In this document: in pieces, positions 10,129-18,992 of the stretch
Position numbering within the stretch: position 1 is the stretch's first letter
Layout of the letters: every line of letters begins with the position of its first letter
Assembly: GCF_034351645.1 (NCBI RefSeq)
Contig: NZ_CP133782.1
Coordinates: forward strand, 3,167,001 to 3,231,000
DNA: 64,000 bases
Source: Pseudomonas sp. DC1.2
GTDB lineage: Bacteria; Pseudomonadota; Gammaproteobacteria; Pseudomonadales; Pseudomonadaceae
Direction of reading: 5' to 3'
The notes under the pieces: model-generated
Told to the model about the DNA's origin: nothing
The model's input: the letters and a program-made list of their open reading frames with translations, nothing else
The model's database searches: none
Program-made: the position numbers and the translations under genes

Positions 10129-11148
10129 ATGAACCTGTCCCCTCTCAATCGCCGACGCTTCGAACTGTTCAAGGCCAACAAGCGTGGCTGGTGGTCGCTG
10201 TGGCTGTTTTTGGTTCTGTTCGGCGCCAGCCTCGGTGCCGAACTGATCGCCAACGACAAACCGCTGGTCGTCCATTACGACAATGGCTGGTACTTCCCCG
10301 CCCTCAAGCGCTACCCGGAGACCACCTTCGGCGGTGAGTTTCCGCTGGAAGCCAACTACAAAAGCCCCTACATCCGTGAGCTGCTCAAGGCCAAGGATGC
10401 GTGGGTACTGTGGGCACCGATTCCCTACAGTTACCAAAGCATCAACTACGACCTGAAAGTCCCGGCCCCCGGCCCGCCATCGACAGACAACCTGCTGGGC
10501 ACCGACGATCAGGGGCGCGATGTGTTGGCCAGGGTGATCTATGGCTTCCGGATTTCGGTGTTGTTCGCGCTGACACTGACCATTCTCAGCTCGATCATCG
10601 GTGTGATCGCCGGGGCCTTGCAGGGCTTTTATGGTGGCTGGGTTGATCTTGCCGGGCAGCGTTTCCTGGAAATCTGGTCGGGACTGCCGGTGCTGTACCT
10701 GCTGATCATCCTCGCCAGTTTCGTGCAACCAAACTTCTGGTGGCTGCTGGGGATCATGCTGCTGTTCTCCTGGATGAGCCTGGTGGATGTGGTGCGCGCC
10801 GAGTTCCTGCGCGGGCGTAACCTGGAGTACGTGCGCGCAGCCAGGGCATTGGGGATGCAGAACGGTGCAATTATGTTCCGCCATATCCTGCCCAACGCCA
10901 TGGTCTCGACCATGACTTTTATGCCGTTCATCCTGACAGGCGCCATCGGCACCCTGACCGCCCTGGACTTCCTTGGCTTCGGCTTGCCGCCGGGCGCACC
11001 GTCACTCGGCGAGCTGGTGGCGCAGGGCAAATCCAACCTGCAAGCTCCGTGGCTAGGTATCAGCGCGTTTGCGGTATTGGCGGTGATGTTGAGCCTGCTG
11101 GTGTTTATCGGCGAGTCCGCTCGCGATGCCTTCGACCCGAGGAAGTGA
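10129..11148 (+). CDS. nppC: Peptide ABC transporter permease C (YejE type)
   Basis: 339 residues. It is the DppC/OppC-family partner permease. An N-terminal OppC_N helix (about 20-45) is followed by a YejE-type periplasmic stretch of about 80 residues (VVHYDNGWYFPALKRYPETT). The BPD_transp core and the EAA loop (LEYVRAARALGMQNGAIMFRH) follow. It ends at 11148, one base before the ATPase start, so translation is probably coupled. Confidence 0.94.
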   Translation: MNLSPLNRRRFELFKANKRGWWSLWLFLVLFGASLGAELIANDKPLVVHYDNGWYFPALKRYPETTFGGEFPLEANYKSPYIRELLKAKDAWVLWAPIPYSYQSINYDLKVPAPGPPSTDNLLGTDDQGRDVLARVIYGFRISVLFALTLTILSSIIGVIAGALQGFYGGWVDLAGQRFLEIWSGLPVLYLLIILASFVQPNFWWLLGIMLLFSWMSLVDVVRAEFLRGRNLEYVRAARALGMQNGAIMFRHILPNAMVSTMTFMPFILTGAIGTLTALDFLGFGLPPGAPSLGELVAQGKSNLQAPWLGISAFAVLAVMLSLLVFIGESARDAFDPRK

Positions 11149-11149
11149 A

Positions 11150-12760
11150 ATGCAGCAGGACAATCTGATCGAAGTGCGCGACTTGGCCGTCGAGTTTGTC
11201 GTCGGCGAACGCTGTCAGCGGGTAGTCGAAGGCGTCAGTTTCGACATCAAGCGCGGTGAAACCCTGGCCCTGGTCGGTGAAAGCGGTTCCGGTAAATCTG
11301 TGACCGCGCACTCGATTCTGCGCTTGCTGCCCTACCCCTTGGCCCGGCACCCGTCCGGCACCATTGAGTATTCCGGGCAAAACTTACTGAGTCTGAAAGA
11401 GAAAACCATTCGGCACATCCGTGGCAACCGAATCGCCATGATCTTTCAGGAGCCGATGACCTCGCTCAACCCGCTGCACTCGATTGAAAAGCAGATTAAT
11501 GAAGTGTTGGGCATTCACAAGGGCCTGACCGGCAAAATTGCGACCAAGCGAACCCTTGAATTACTGGAGATGGTCGGCATCCCCGAGCCGCACAAACGCC
11601 TCAAGGCCCTGCCCCATGAATTGTCCGGCGGTCAGCGCCAGCGGGTGATGATTGCCATGGCCCTGGCCAATGAACCGGAACTGCTGATTGCCGACGAACC
11701 GACCACTGCCCTGGACGTGACCGTACAACTGAAAATCCTGGAGCTGCTAAAGGAATTACAGGCTCGCCTGGGCATGGCACTGCTACTGATCAGTCACGAT
11801 TTGAACCTGGTGCGAAGAATTGCGCATCGCGTATGTGTCATGCAGCGCGGTTGCATCGTCGAACAGGCATCGTGTGCGCAGTTGTTCCGCGCGCCGCAGC
11901 ACCCGTACACGCGGGAACTGTTGGCAGCGGAGCCCAGCGGCAAGCCGGCGACCAACGCGATTGGCCCGCCGCTGTTGCAAGTCGAGGACCTGAAAGTCTG
12001 GTTCCCGATCAAGAAAGGCTTCTTGAAAACCACGGTGGATTATGTCAAAGCAGTAGACGGCATCAATTTCAGCCTGCCTCAGGGCCAAACCCTGGGGATC
12101 GTGGGAGAAAGCGGTTCCGGCAAATCGACGCTCGGCCTGGCAATTTTGCGGCTGATTGGTAGTAAAGGTGGCATCCGTTTTGAGGGCAAACAGCTAGACT
12201 GCCTGACGCAGAACGAAGTTAGGCCGCTACGCCGCGAAATGCAGGTGGTGTTTCAGGACCCCTTCGGCAGCCTCAGCCCGCGAATGTGCGTGGGACAGAT
12301 CGTCGGCGAAGGCCTGCGTATCCATAAAATGGGCACCGAGGCGGAACAGGAACAAGCGATTATTGCGGTACTCAAGGAGGTAGGTCTGGACCCGGAAACC
12401 CGGAACCGCTACCCCCACGAATTTTCCGGTGGGCAACGGCAGCGAATCGCCATTGCCAGGGCTTTGGTGCTCAAACCGGCGCTGATTCTGCTGGACGAAC
12501 CGACCTCGGCACTCGACCGGACAGTCCAGCGGCAAGTGGTAGAGCTTTTGCGTTCGCTACAAACGAAGTACAACCTGACGTATTTGTTTATCAGCCATGA
12601 CCTGGCTGTCGTCAAAGCGCTGAGCCACCAGCTGATGGTGGTGAAGCATGGCCAAGTGGTCGAACAGGGAGACGCGCAAAGTATCTTTGCCGCCCCTCAA
12701 CATCCGTATACACAGCAGTTGCTGGAAGCCGCTTTCCTGGCACCAGCCACTGCGCAATAA
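11150..12760 (+). CDS. nppD: Peptide ABC transporter dual ATPase (YejF type)
   Basis: 536 residues from ATG 11150, preceded by a GAGGAAG ribosome site. Two complete ABC cassettes sit in one chain, so no second ATPase gene is needed. Walker A1 GESGSGKS is at 43-50 and the second GESGSGKST near 318-326. Both halves carry [16 protein letters not shown] signatures and [16 protein letters not shown] Walker B motifs, and each ends in the oligopeptide-binding tail ([16 protein letters not shown]). It completes the five-gene nppA1-A2-B-C-D operon. Confidence 0.95.
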   Translation: MQQDNLIEVRDLAVEFVVGERCQRVVEGVSFDIKRGETLALVGESGSGKSVTAHSILRLLPYPLARHPSGTIEYSGQNLLSLKEKTIRHIRGNRIAMIFQEPMTSLNPLHSIEKQINEVLGIHKGLTGKIATKRTLELLEMVGIPEPHKRLKALPHELSGGQRQRVMIAMALANEPELLIADEPTTALDVTVQLKILELLKELQARLGMALLLISHDLNLVRRIAHRVCVMQRGCIVEQASCAQLFRAPQHPYTRELLAAEPSGKPATNAIGPPLLQVEDLKVWFPIKKGFLKTTVDYVKAVDGINFSLPQGQTLGIVGESGSGKSTLGLAILRLIGSKGGIRFEGKQLDCLTQNEVRPLRREMQVVFQDPFGSLSPRMCVGQIVGEGLRIHKMGTEAEQEQAIIAVLKEVGLDPETRNRYPHEFSGGQRQRIAIARALVLKPALILLDEPTSALDRTVQRQVVELLRSLQTKYNLTYLFISHDLAVVKALSHQLMVVKHGQVVEQGDAQSIFAAPQHPYTQQLLEAAFLAPATAQ

Positions 12761-12781
12761 CCTGAAAAAGAGGAGCAACAC

Positions 12782-13576
12782 ATGGGTTTTCTCGCCGGTA
12801 AGCGCGTACTGATCGTCGGTGTCGCCAGCAAGCTGTCCATCGCATCCGGCATCGCTGCCGCCATGCATCGCGAGGGCGCTGAGCTTGCCTTCACTTATCA
12901 GAACGACAAACTGAAAGGTCGTGTCGAAGAGTTCGCACAGGGCTGGGGCTCGAACCCTGAGCTGTGCTTCCCGTGCGACGTCGCCAGCGATGAGGAAATC
13001 GCCAAGGTTTTCGAAGCGCTGAGCAAGAAGTGGGATGGCCTGGACGTGATTGTTCACTCCGTCGGCTTCGCCCCCGGCGACCAACTGGATGGCGACTTCA
13101 CCGCTGCCACCACCCGTGAAGGTTTTCGCATTGCGCACGACATCAGCGCCTACAGCTTTGTGGCCCTGGCCAAGGCTGGCCGCGAAATGATGAAAGGCCG
13201 CAATGGCAGCTTGCTGACCCTGTCGTACCTGGGCGCCGAACGCACCATGCCGAACTACAACGTCATGGGCATGGCCAAGGCTTCTCTGGAAGCTGGCGTG
13301 CGTTACCTGGCCGGTTCTCTGGGCCCGGAAGGCACCCGCGTCAACGCAGTATCGGCTGGCCCGATCCGCACCCTCGCCGCTTCCGGCATCAAGAACTTCC
13401 GTAAAATGCTGGCCGCCAACGAAGCGCAAACGCCGCTACGTCGTAACGTCACCATCGACGAAGTCGGCAACGCCGGCGCCTTCCTGTGCTCGGACCTGGC
13501 GTCCGGTATCAGCGGCGAAATCATGTACGTAGACGGCGGTTTCAACACCACCGCCATGGGCAACCTCGAAGAGTAA
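12782..13576 (+). CDS. fabI: Enoyl-[acyl-carrier-protein] reductase (NADH)
   Basis: 264 residues. It catalyses the last step of each fatty-acid elongation round and is the triclosan target. SDR-type active-site residues Y149, Y159 and K166 match E. coli Y146/Y156/K163 in [19 protein letters not shown]. The nucleotide-binding start [15 protein letters not shown] is intact. A GAGGAG ribosome site precedes the ATG. It lies 21 bp after nppD and ends at a strong terminator, so it may be co-transcribed with the transporter, probably in addition to its own promoter. Confidence 0.97.
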   Translation: MGFLAGKRVLIVGVASKLSIASGIAAAMHREGAELAFTYQNDKLKGRVEEFAQGWGSNPELCFPCDVASDEEIAKVFEALSKKWDGLDVIVHSVGFAPGDQLDGDFTAATTREGFRIAHDISAYSFVALAKAGREMMKGRNGSLLTLSYLGAERTMPNYNVMGMAKASLEAGVRYLAGSLGPEGTRVNAVSAGPIRTLAASGIKNFRKMLAANEAQTPLRRNVTIDEVGNAGAFLCSDLASGISGEIMYVDGGFNTTAMGNLEE

Positions 13577-13589
13577 TTTTCAGGCGCCC

Positions 13590-13625
13590 ATAAAAAGCCC
13601 GCCTGGTTCAGGCGGGCTTTTTTAT
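13590..13625 (+). terminator. Rho-independent terminator of fabI
   Basis: A 12-bp stem (AAAGCCCGCCTG with CAGGCGGGCTTT), a 3-base loop and a following T-run. The A-rich left flank would also let it act on the opposite strand, although mgtE ends at 13686 and this site is 60 bp beyond it. Confidence 0.92.
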
Positions 13626-13685
13626 GCACCCCACATCCATCGTTGGGCCGTGCGTTGCTGAAAGCACCTCAGCAGCTCACGCGCT

Positions 13686-15068
13686 TCAGGCAGCGGCGGT
13701 CATCATGTCACTCAGGAACAGGTAGGCGAAGCCGAAGTAGATGCAGACGCCGACCATGTCCATGATCGATGTGATCAACGGCGAGCTGAGCGTCGCAGGG
13801 TCAGTACCGATTCGGCGGGCCAGGAATGGCAACAGCACACCGATGACGCCACCCATCATGGTGCAGACCATCATGCTCAAGCCCACCACCAACATAATCT
13901 CGATGCCCACTCCTTTGCTGAAGTACGCAAGGATCACTTCCAGCACACCGATGCTGACGCCCAACGCCATGGCAACGGGTATCTCACGCTTGAGCACCTG
14001 CCATACATGCCGCCAATTGAGCGTCACATCCCCCAGTGCCATGGCGCGAATAACCAAAGCGGCTGACTGGCTGCCGGTATTACCGCCCATGTCGATGATG
14101 GGAGCGAGAAAGGCCGCCAGGATGATGATCTCCGAGAGCATATCCTCCTGAGCCGCGACAATGCTACTGACGAAGATCCCAAAGAACGTCAGGATCGACA
14201 GCCAGAATACCCGCACCCCGAACATCTTATTGAACGGCGAAAGCAGAATATCCAGGTCTGGCCCGCCCAACGCAGCAGTCCCGCCAAAACGAGCCAACTG
14301 GGTCGCATCCTGTTCTTTTTCGATATCCATCGCATCGTCGACTGTGACGATACCCAGCATGCGGTCCTCGCTGCTCAACACCGGCAACGCCAACAGGTCA
14401 TAGCGACGAATGTATTCGACGGCCATCTCCTTGGGCCATTGAGCCCGCACAAACACCGGCTCACAGGTCATCAAATCACTGACCTTGCTGGCAGGATCGG
14501 CCAACACCAGTGTGCGCAGTGTCAGGGTGCCCAGCAGGCGTTGCTCGGTGTCCAGAACGAACACCACATCAATAGTTTCCCGGTCAAAAGCACTGGCGCG
14601 CAGGGCGACAAACGCCTGTTCAACGGTCATGGATGCGATGAGCGTGGCGTACTCGGAAGTCATCTCCGAACCAGCGGTGCCTTGCTCATAGCCAGCAAGT
14701 TTGATCAGGTCCTCACGCTCCGAATTGGCCAGCGCGGGCAGCAGCCGCTGACGAGCACTTTCACTCAAGCGATTGAACGCATCGGCACGGTCATCGGAAG
14801 GCAGATGCTTGAACAGCTCGACCACCGCCGTAGCCGGCATGATCTGTAGCAACTGATCCTGGCGCCGATCGGAAAAGTAGGCGAATAACGCGGCGCGCAA
14901 ATCAGGCGTCAGGGTCATTAGCAAGGCCGAGGTTTCAGCGCTGGAACATGGGGCCAGTGCCTCTGCCACATCGGCCAGGGGAGCTGTTTTGACGAGCCTG
15001 GTGAACGCTTCGCCATCCAGCGATCGAACCAGTGATCGAACTAAAAATTTCAGGTCTTCGCGATTCAT
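13686..15068 (-). CDS. mgtE: Magnesium transporter MgtE
   Basis: 460 residues. It is a Mg2+ channel of the inner membrane. The cytoplasmic MgtE_N superhelical domain (about 20-125) and the paired CBS domains (about 135-255) form the Mg2+ sensor. Five transmembrane helices follow (about 280-458), with the pore-helix motif PIIDMGGNTGSQSAALVIRA. An AAGG ribosome site lies seven bases before the ATG. It converges with fabI and is downstream of the outer-membrane protein gene on the same strand after a 139-bp gap. I see no M-box-like leader upstream. Confidence 0.95.
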   Translation of the reverse strand: MNREDLKFLVRSLVRSLDGEAFTRLVKTAPLADVAEALAPCSSAETSALLMTLTPDLRAALFAYFSDRRQDQLLQIMPATAVVELFKHLPSDDRADAFNRLSESARQRLLPALANSEREDLIKLAGYEQGTAGSEMTSEYATLIASMTVEQAFVALRASAFDRETIDVVFVLDTEQRLLGTLTLRTLVLADPASKVSDLMTCEPVFVRAQWPKEMAVEYIRRYDLLALPVLSSEDRMLGIVTVDDAMDIEKEQDATQLARFGGTAALGGPDLDILLSPFNKMFGVRVFWLSILTFFGIFVSSIVAAQEDMLSEIIILAAFLAPIIDMGGNTGSQSAALVIRAMALGDVTLNWRHVWQVLKREIPVAMALGVSIGVLEVILAYFSKGVGIEIMLVVGLSMMVCTMMGGVIGVLLPFLARRIGTDPATLSSPLITSIMDMVGVCIYFGFAYLFLSDMMTAAA

Positions 15069-15207
15069 AGTGTTGCCTTTCAGGGTATCCGACTGGCACT
15101 TGCGTCCGGCGAGCGATAGTTAGGCAAACGTCGCAAAATGCGCCGAAAGCGAGGGCCAGGCTCTGAGTCAGTAAGTGTTTTTACTGCGCGGATAAACGGT
15201 CGTCAGT

Positions 15208-16059
15208 TCAGAATCGAAGCGTAGCGCCGGCGGTGAACCACTGATCGCGATCTTCGGTCAAGTGGCGGCCCACGACAAAATCGATGTCGAGCCGCTTGCC
15301 AATGTGCAGACGCGGACCCGCCTGCCATCCCTGCTCATCGCCTTGCTTGCCAAAACGCTCGGCAATCAGGGTCAACGATTCGAACACGTCATACTCAAAG
15401 CCCACGCCCCAGATCAATCGATTAGCGCGATCGCCATTGCGCACGCCATCGTCATCTTCATCGTCGTCGCTATTGCCAGCGTCGTAGGCATAACTCCAAC
15501 CAGCGCTGAAATTCAAACGCAAGGGTTCGAAAGGCTGAAACGTCACAGGGATGCTCACCTCGGCGCCATCGAAAGAATGCCGACGATTGAGCACGAAATT
15601 CGCCTCCGCCGAGAGCGCCGCCTCAAGGCCGAGCGCCTCATTGCTATAAAGTTGCAGCTTAGCCTTGGGGCTGATCTCGCTTTCTGCATCCCCGTCATCA
15701 AGAGTGCGCGCTACTGCTGCGCCCAGTTGCAGCGAGGGCAACGCCTGGGGCGTGCAATCCAGAGACAGCTCGGAGTGATGGTTGGCAGATTGATGGCGAA
15801 TGCTGCTGTACCAGGTGTCAATGTTGCACTCACCGGCGGCGTTGATACCGCCATCGTCCACCACATAGGAACCACCGGCAGCCTGGGCTTCGGAGATAAC
15901 ACCGAGCAGCGCGCAGGTACCGAGCACCGTGCCGGAAAAAGACAGCGTGCGGCGCCATGCCCGACGACCGCTGGGCGGTAGATCGTGAACAAACTTAAAG
16001 CACTCAGAAGCTGCGCAATTGACCGACTGTGCAGTCTTGCAATGGGTGTGTTTTGACAT
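15208..16059 (-). CDS. Putative outer-membrane beta-barrel protein with long N-terminal leader
   Basis: 283 residues from ATG 16059, which has GAGG six bases upstream; the longer reading from 16083 lacks this. A polar stretch of about 35 residues precedes a twin-arginine-like hydrophobic segment (GRRAWRRTLSFSGTVLGTCA) ending in SEAQA, the likely cleavage point near 60. The mature part alternates polar and hydrophobic residues in beta fashion and ends WFTAGATLRF, a terminal phenylalanine typical of barrels handled by the Bam complex. An acidic loop SDDDEDDDG lies around 205-213 and may bind cations. I do not recognise a specific family; a pollutant-degradation-transporter-like barrel is possible. 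Confidence 0.7.
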   Translation of the reverse strand: MSKHTHCKTAQSVNCAASECFKFVHDLPPSGRRAWRRTLSFSGTVLGTCALLGVISEAQAAGGSYVVDDGGINAAGECNIDTWYSSIRHQSANHHSELSLDCTPQALPSLQLGAAVARTLDDGDAESEISPKAKLQLYSNEALGLEAALSAEANFVLNRRHSFDGAEVSIPVTFQPFEPLRLNFSAGWSYAYDAGNSDDDEDDDGVRNGDRANRLIWGVGFEYDVFESLTLIAERFGKQGDEQGWQAGPRLHIGKRLDIDFVVGRHLTEDRDQWFTAGATLRF

Positions 16060-16845
16060 AATCAACCTCAGTATCGTATTCAAGGAACGCCTCCTTCCGC
16101 CAGCAGCGAAGTTCAGTTTCCAGGGATGAAACAGGAATGTTTAAGTGCGCATTTTTCAATGCGCCGCAAGGGTTACAACTGGGCTCTTCGGTCATTACTT
16201 AACGCCTCAAATATTCACTAATAGTTGCTGACCAAACCGCACAGCCTAATATTGAAACAAAACGAAACAATATTTAAAACAGCACCTTCAGTCACACTCA
16301 GCCCATACCAACGCGCACGACAAAGCGCCATATTTATGGGGGGTTCGAAGGCACAGCACTTTTAGTAGGAATGCGCAGATGCCCCGGACTTATGGGCCCG
16401 AGCGAATCAAAGCATTCACATAAAAAATGATAACCAAAAGGCAAGTTTGCCTAATGCCGATCTGCTCAACAGATCATTCAAAAAGGAGCAGTTTCATAGG
16501 TTTATGGCCTTGACTGCAGAGGCATATAAATACGAACAAAGGGCTTTGAAAGTGATGAACTTTCCGCCGGCGAATTATAAACACATGGATTAGCATTTGT
16601 GCGCACGCCATAGTCATCTATTGACACTTTGTGGCACATGTTCAGGTGCCTGACAGCAACCTGAACCAGATGAGTTGGCGGAGGGAGTGTGCCACTGGGC
16701 AGGAAGGAAGACTTGTCGCCATCTTTAAAAACGCGCGCATGACCGCGCAAGGCTGGCAGTAAAACGCACAACAGGAAACCGGCGCGATACCGATTGAAGC
16801 GAAAAGGTGCGACGCACTAAACCCACTGGCGCCGCCCCGGTGGAT

Positions 16846-16857
16846 CGGTGTACACCG
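16846..16857. repeat. Perfect 12-bp palindrome CGGTGTACACCG, copy 1
   Basis: CGGTGTACACCG is its own reverse complement. The identical shared unit is 16 bp (ATCGGTGTACACCGGC, 16844-16859). The second copy lies exactly 50 bp away. It is operator-like in size and symmetry; I do not know the protein. Confidence 0.7.
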
Positions 16858-16895
16858 GCCTGGGACGCGGTCGGCTCAATAGCCCTCCCGGACAT

Positions 16896-16907
16896 CGGTG
16901 TACACCG
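16896..16907. repeat. Perfect 12-bp palindrome CGGTGTACACCG, copy 2
   Basis: Identical to copy 1, inside the same 16-bp unit (16894-16909). It lies 13 bp beyond the 3' end of the DUF1652 gene, so it is not in that gene's promoter. The flanks of the two copies differ, which argues against one simple tandem duplication. Confidence 0.7.
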
Positions 16908-16920
16908 GCACGCTCGGCGC

Positions 16921-17169
16921 CTACAAAACCTGCGGACGATGCAGCGTGTTGCTTTGCAACTCATAACGCAGCTCATCAATCAGCGCCGCCACCGCCTCAG
17001 GCGTTCTGAGCGTCGCCACGCTCAGCCCGCTGACCACTAAGTCCACCTGCCCCGATAACGGGTGGTAGAGCTTCACAGTCAACGAACTGTCACCGGTCAG
17101 GCTGCAATCGCAGGCCAGTGGCGAAAAACTCTGCTCCAGTTGAGTGCGCAACTGCGCCAGATAAATCAT
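16921..17169 (-). CDS. DUF1652 family small protein
   Basis: 82 residues. The pattern of a conserved early cysteine pair (PLACDCSLTGDSSLTVKLYH), GQVDLVVSGL and a helical end (ALIDELRYEL) matches the Pseudomonas DUF1652 family, whose members are 70-90 residues and of unknown function. The ribosome site is weak. It lies downstream of the PAS-LuxR regulator on the same strand; the 165-bp gap contains a direct repeat and a possible tiny leader ORF, which hints at separate control. Confidence 0.75.
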   Translation of the reverse strand: MIYLAQLRTQLEQSFSPLACDCSLTGDSSLTVKLYHPLSGQVDLVVSGLSVATLRTPEAVAALIDELRYELQSNTLHRPQVL

Positions 17170-17301
17170 CCCGATTCACCGTTGATCTTGCTACTTCGCA
17201 TGTGTCTGTTCCTTGAACTGTTACGAGGGGACGCGACAGCGGTCCGCAAACCGCTACCACACCCTGACAGCCTAAGAATTGCCAGACCTCATAAAAACCT
17301 C

Positions 17302-17334
17302 CATTTGCACCGTTTCGACTAGTGCATTTGCACC
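17302..17334 (-). promoter_or_regulatory. Direct repeat upstream of the DUF1652 gene
   Basis: Read on the minus strand, GGTGCAAATG occurs twice (17334-17325 and 17311-17302) with 13 bp between copies. The distal copy overlaps the imperfect palindrome GTGCATTTGCAC at 17323-17334. Immediately downstream is GGAGG, five T and an ATG. The repeats are regulator-site-like; the binding protein is unknown. Confidence 0.35.
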
Positions 17335-18831
17335 CTAGCGCTGGCCCTTGGGTCGCCACTCACCGGAAAACAAACCGCGCTCACGGGCCCAGACGATCGC
17401 CTCGCTGCGACTGTGTACATCTAACTTGGAGTACACCGTCGAGACGTGATTGCGCACCGTGTTTGGCGCCAGTTTAAGGCGTGCAGCGATTTCCTTGTCA
17501 GCCAAGCCTTCGCAGATCAGGCCAAGCACATCTCGCTCGCGCGCGGTCAACTCAGTGAAGGAAACGCTGGGCAACTTCGGAGAGTTGATGTTCTTCACGT
17601 TGGCAAGCTTTTCGATCAGAGTACGACTGAACCAGGACGCGTCCTTCATTACCTCTTCAATCGCCGACACCAGCTCCAGCTCTGTACGCTTGCGCTCGGT
17701 GATGTCCATCAACACCAGCAGGTAGCAAGGGCTGCCCTGAATATTCACGGTGTCTGCCGAGATCGCGCATTCAATCAACTCAGCGTCTTTCTTGCGCACC
17801 CGAACATCAATACGATCCAGCCTTCCGGCTTTTTCCAGGGCCGCAAACAACCGGCTTCGCGTGCTCTTGTCGTCAATAAAATCGATCTCGGACACGGTCT
17901 TGCCATGCACCTCTTCGCTGGGGTAAGCGAGGATATCGAGGAAGGCTTCGTTGACGTCGATCACCACCTGATTCTCGGCGCTGCAAACCAACGTCGGCAC
18001 CGGGGTCAACCGAAACGCTTTGGCAAACCGCTCTTCGCTTTGGCGCAAGGCGATCTCGACCTTGTGCCGCGGCTCCATGTCGACAAAGGAAAACAGCATG
18101 CAATCTTCGTCATTGAGTTCAAGCGGTTGCCCGGCCACGATCACTTGCTTGCTGCCGCCCTCAGGCAACTTCAACTCAGCCTGCATCTGCGGAATCGTAG
18201 CGTGTCCCCGCAAACGCTCGATGGCCAAATCTTTATTTTCGGCACCGTCCAGAATATCCAGCTCGTAGGTCGAAACGCCGATCACCTGATCACGGCTGTA
18301 GCCAGTCATTTCCAGGAACCCCTGGTTGACTTTGATGTAACGCAAATCGCTGAGACGACAAATCACCGCCGGCGCCGGGTTGGCGTTGAAGGTCTTTTCG
18401 AACCGCTGCTCGGCGCTCGCCCACTCCGTGACGTCACTCATGATTAACACCAGAGACTCCGGTGCCCCTGCGCGGTCGACCAGCACCAGGCTGCGCACGG
18501 CGTGAACCCACGTATGTTGTTCGCCTTTGGTGGGCGTTACCTCCACCAGCACATCGCTAAACGTCTCGCCCCGTGCGACTCGGTTGATGGGATAGTTATC
18601 GACGGGCACTGGGTGATTGTTGCGATAGCGCAACGCGAACCGTTTGACGTATTCGCGGGCATTGTCCCCCAGCTCACTGATCTGCTTGACACCGTGCATG
18701 GCCAACGCTGAATCGTTGGCCCACAGCAGGGTCTGATCAAGTTCCAGCAGAATCACCCCGTCGGACAAGCCCGCGATGATCTGCTGCAATTGACGGCGAT
18801 TGGTGTCGGTGGTCAAGACATCCTGGCTCAT
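17335..18831 (-). CDS. Triple-PAS, LuxR-type transcriptional regulator
   Basis: 498 residues. Three PAS domains lie in series: about 12-135, about 140-255 (FEKTFNANPAPAVICR onward) and about 265-385 (FAKAFRLTPVPTLVCS onward), each ending in a short S-box-like strand with DVT/DMEP/DITE. A LuxR HTH follows at about 425-488 (LTARERDVLGLICEGL, then NTVRNHVSTVYSKL). No kinase, receiver or membrane segment is present, so it looks like a cytoplasmic one-component sensor. The gene precedes DUF1652 and is next to the pyrimidine-catabolism genes on the same strand. Its ligand and targets are not evident. Confidence 0.9.
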   Translation of the reverse strand: MSQDVLTTDTNRRQLQQIIAGLSDGVILLELDQTLLWANDSALAMHGVKQISELGDNAREYVKRFALRYRNNHPVPVDNYPINRVARGETFSDVLVEVTPTKGEQHTWVHAVRSLVLVDRAGAPESLVLIMSDVTEWASAEQRFEKTFNANPAPAVICRLSDLRYIKVNQGFLEMTGYSRDQVIGVSTYELDILDGAENKDLAIERLRGHATIPQMQAELKLPEGGSKQVIVAGQPLELNDEDCMLFSFVDMEPRHKVEIALRQSEERFAKAFRLTPVPTLVCSAENQVVIDVNEAFLDILAYPSEEVHGKTVSEIDFIDDKSTRSRLFAALEKAGRLDRIDVRVRKKDAELIECAISADTVNIQGSPCYLLVLMDITERKRTELELVSAIEEVMKDASWFSRTLIEKLANVKNINSPKLPSVSFTELTARERDVLGLICEGLADKEIAARLKLAPNTVRNHVSTVYSKLDVHSRSEAIVWARERGLFSGEWRPKGQR

Positions 18832-18992
18832 TGGCTCTCCACAATTACGGCGGCGCCTGGACGCGGCGCTCTGTGAAGATTACGACCGCATCGACCTGCG
18901 ATCGTGCGAACCCAGTTTGGCCGCAGGCCCGAAATTCGCAGGCGTTGGTCTATGGGTCGTGGCCACCTGGGCATTGGCAACTCTGTGGTTAT

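Larger units (their letters stand above)
16060..16920. other. Gene-poor AT-rich interval with several inverted repeats
   Basis: No convincing coding region is visible in these 860 bases. Inverted repeats: AATATTG/CAATATT at 16248-16274 around GAAACAAAACGAAAC; GATCTG/CAGATC at 16459-16475; an 8-bp arm pair GTTCAGGT/ACCTGAAC at 16640-16666; and two identical 12-bp palindromes (16846-16857 and 16896-16907). Base composition falls well below the neighbours from about 16190 to 16620. It may hold the promoter of the 15208-16059 gene and perhaps small RNAs; none can be assigned from sequence alone. Confidence 0.5.

Noticed and set aside
16504..16593. 29-codon plus-strand frame (MALTAEAYKYEQ onward)
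   Set aside because: The nearest AAGGAG is 15 bases from the ATG, too far; kept only as a weak small-protein possibility.
16502..16771. 89-codon open frame on the minus strand in the AT-rich spacer
   Set aside because: No ribosome site, cysteine/proline scatter and no domain; it crosses two inverted repeats.
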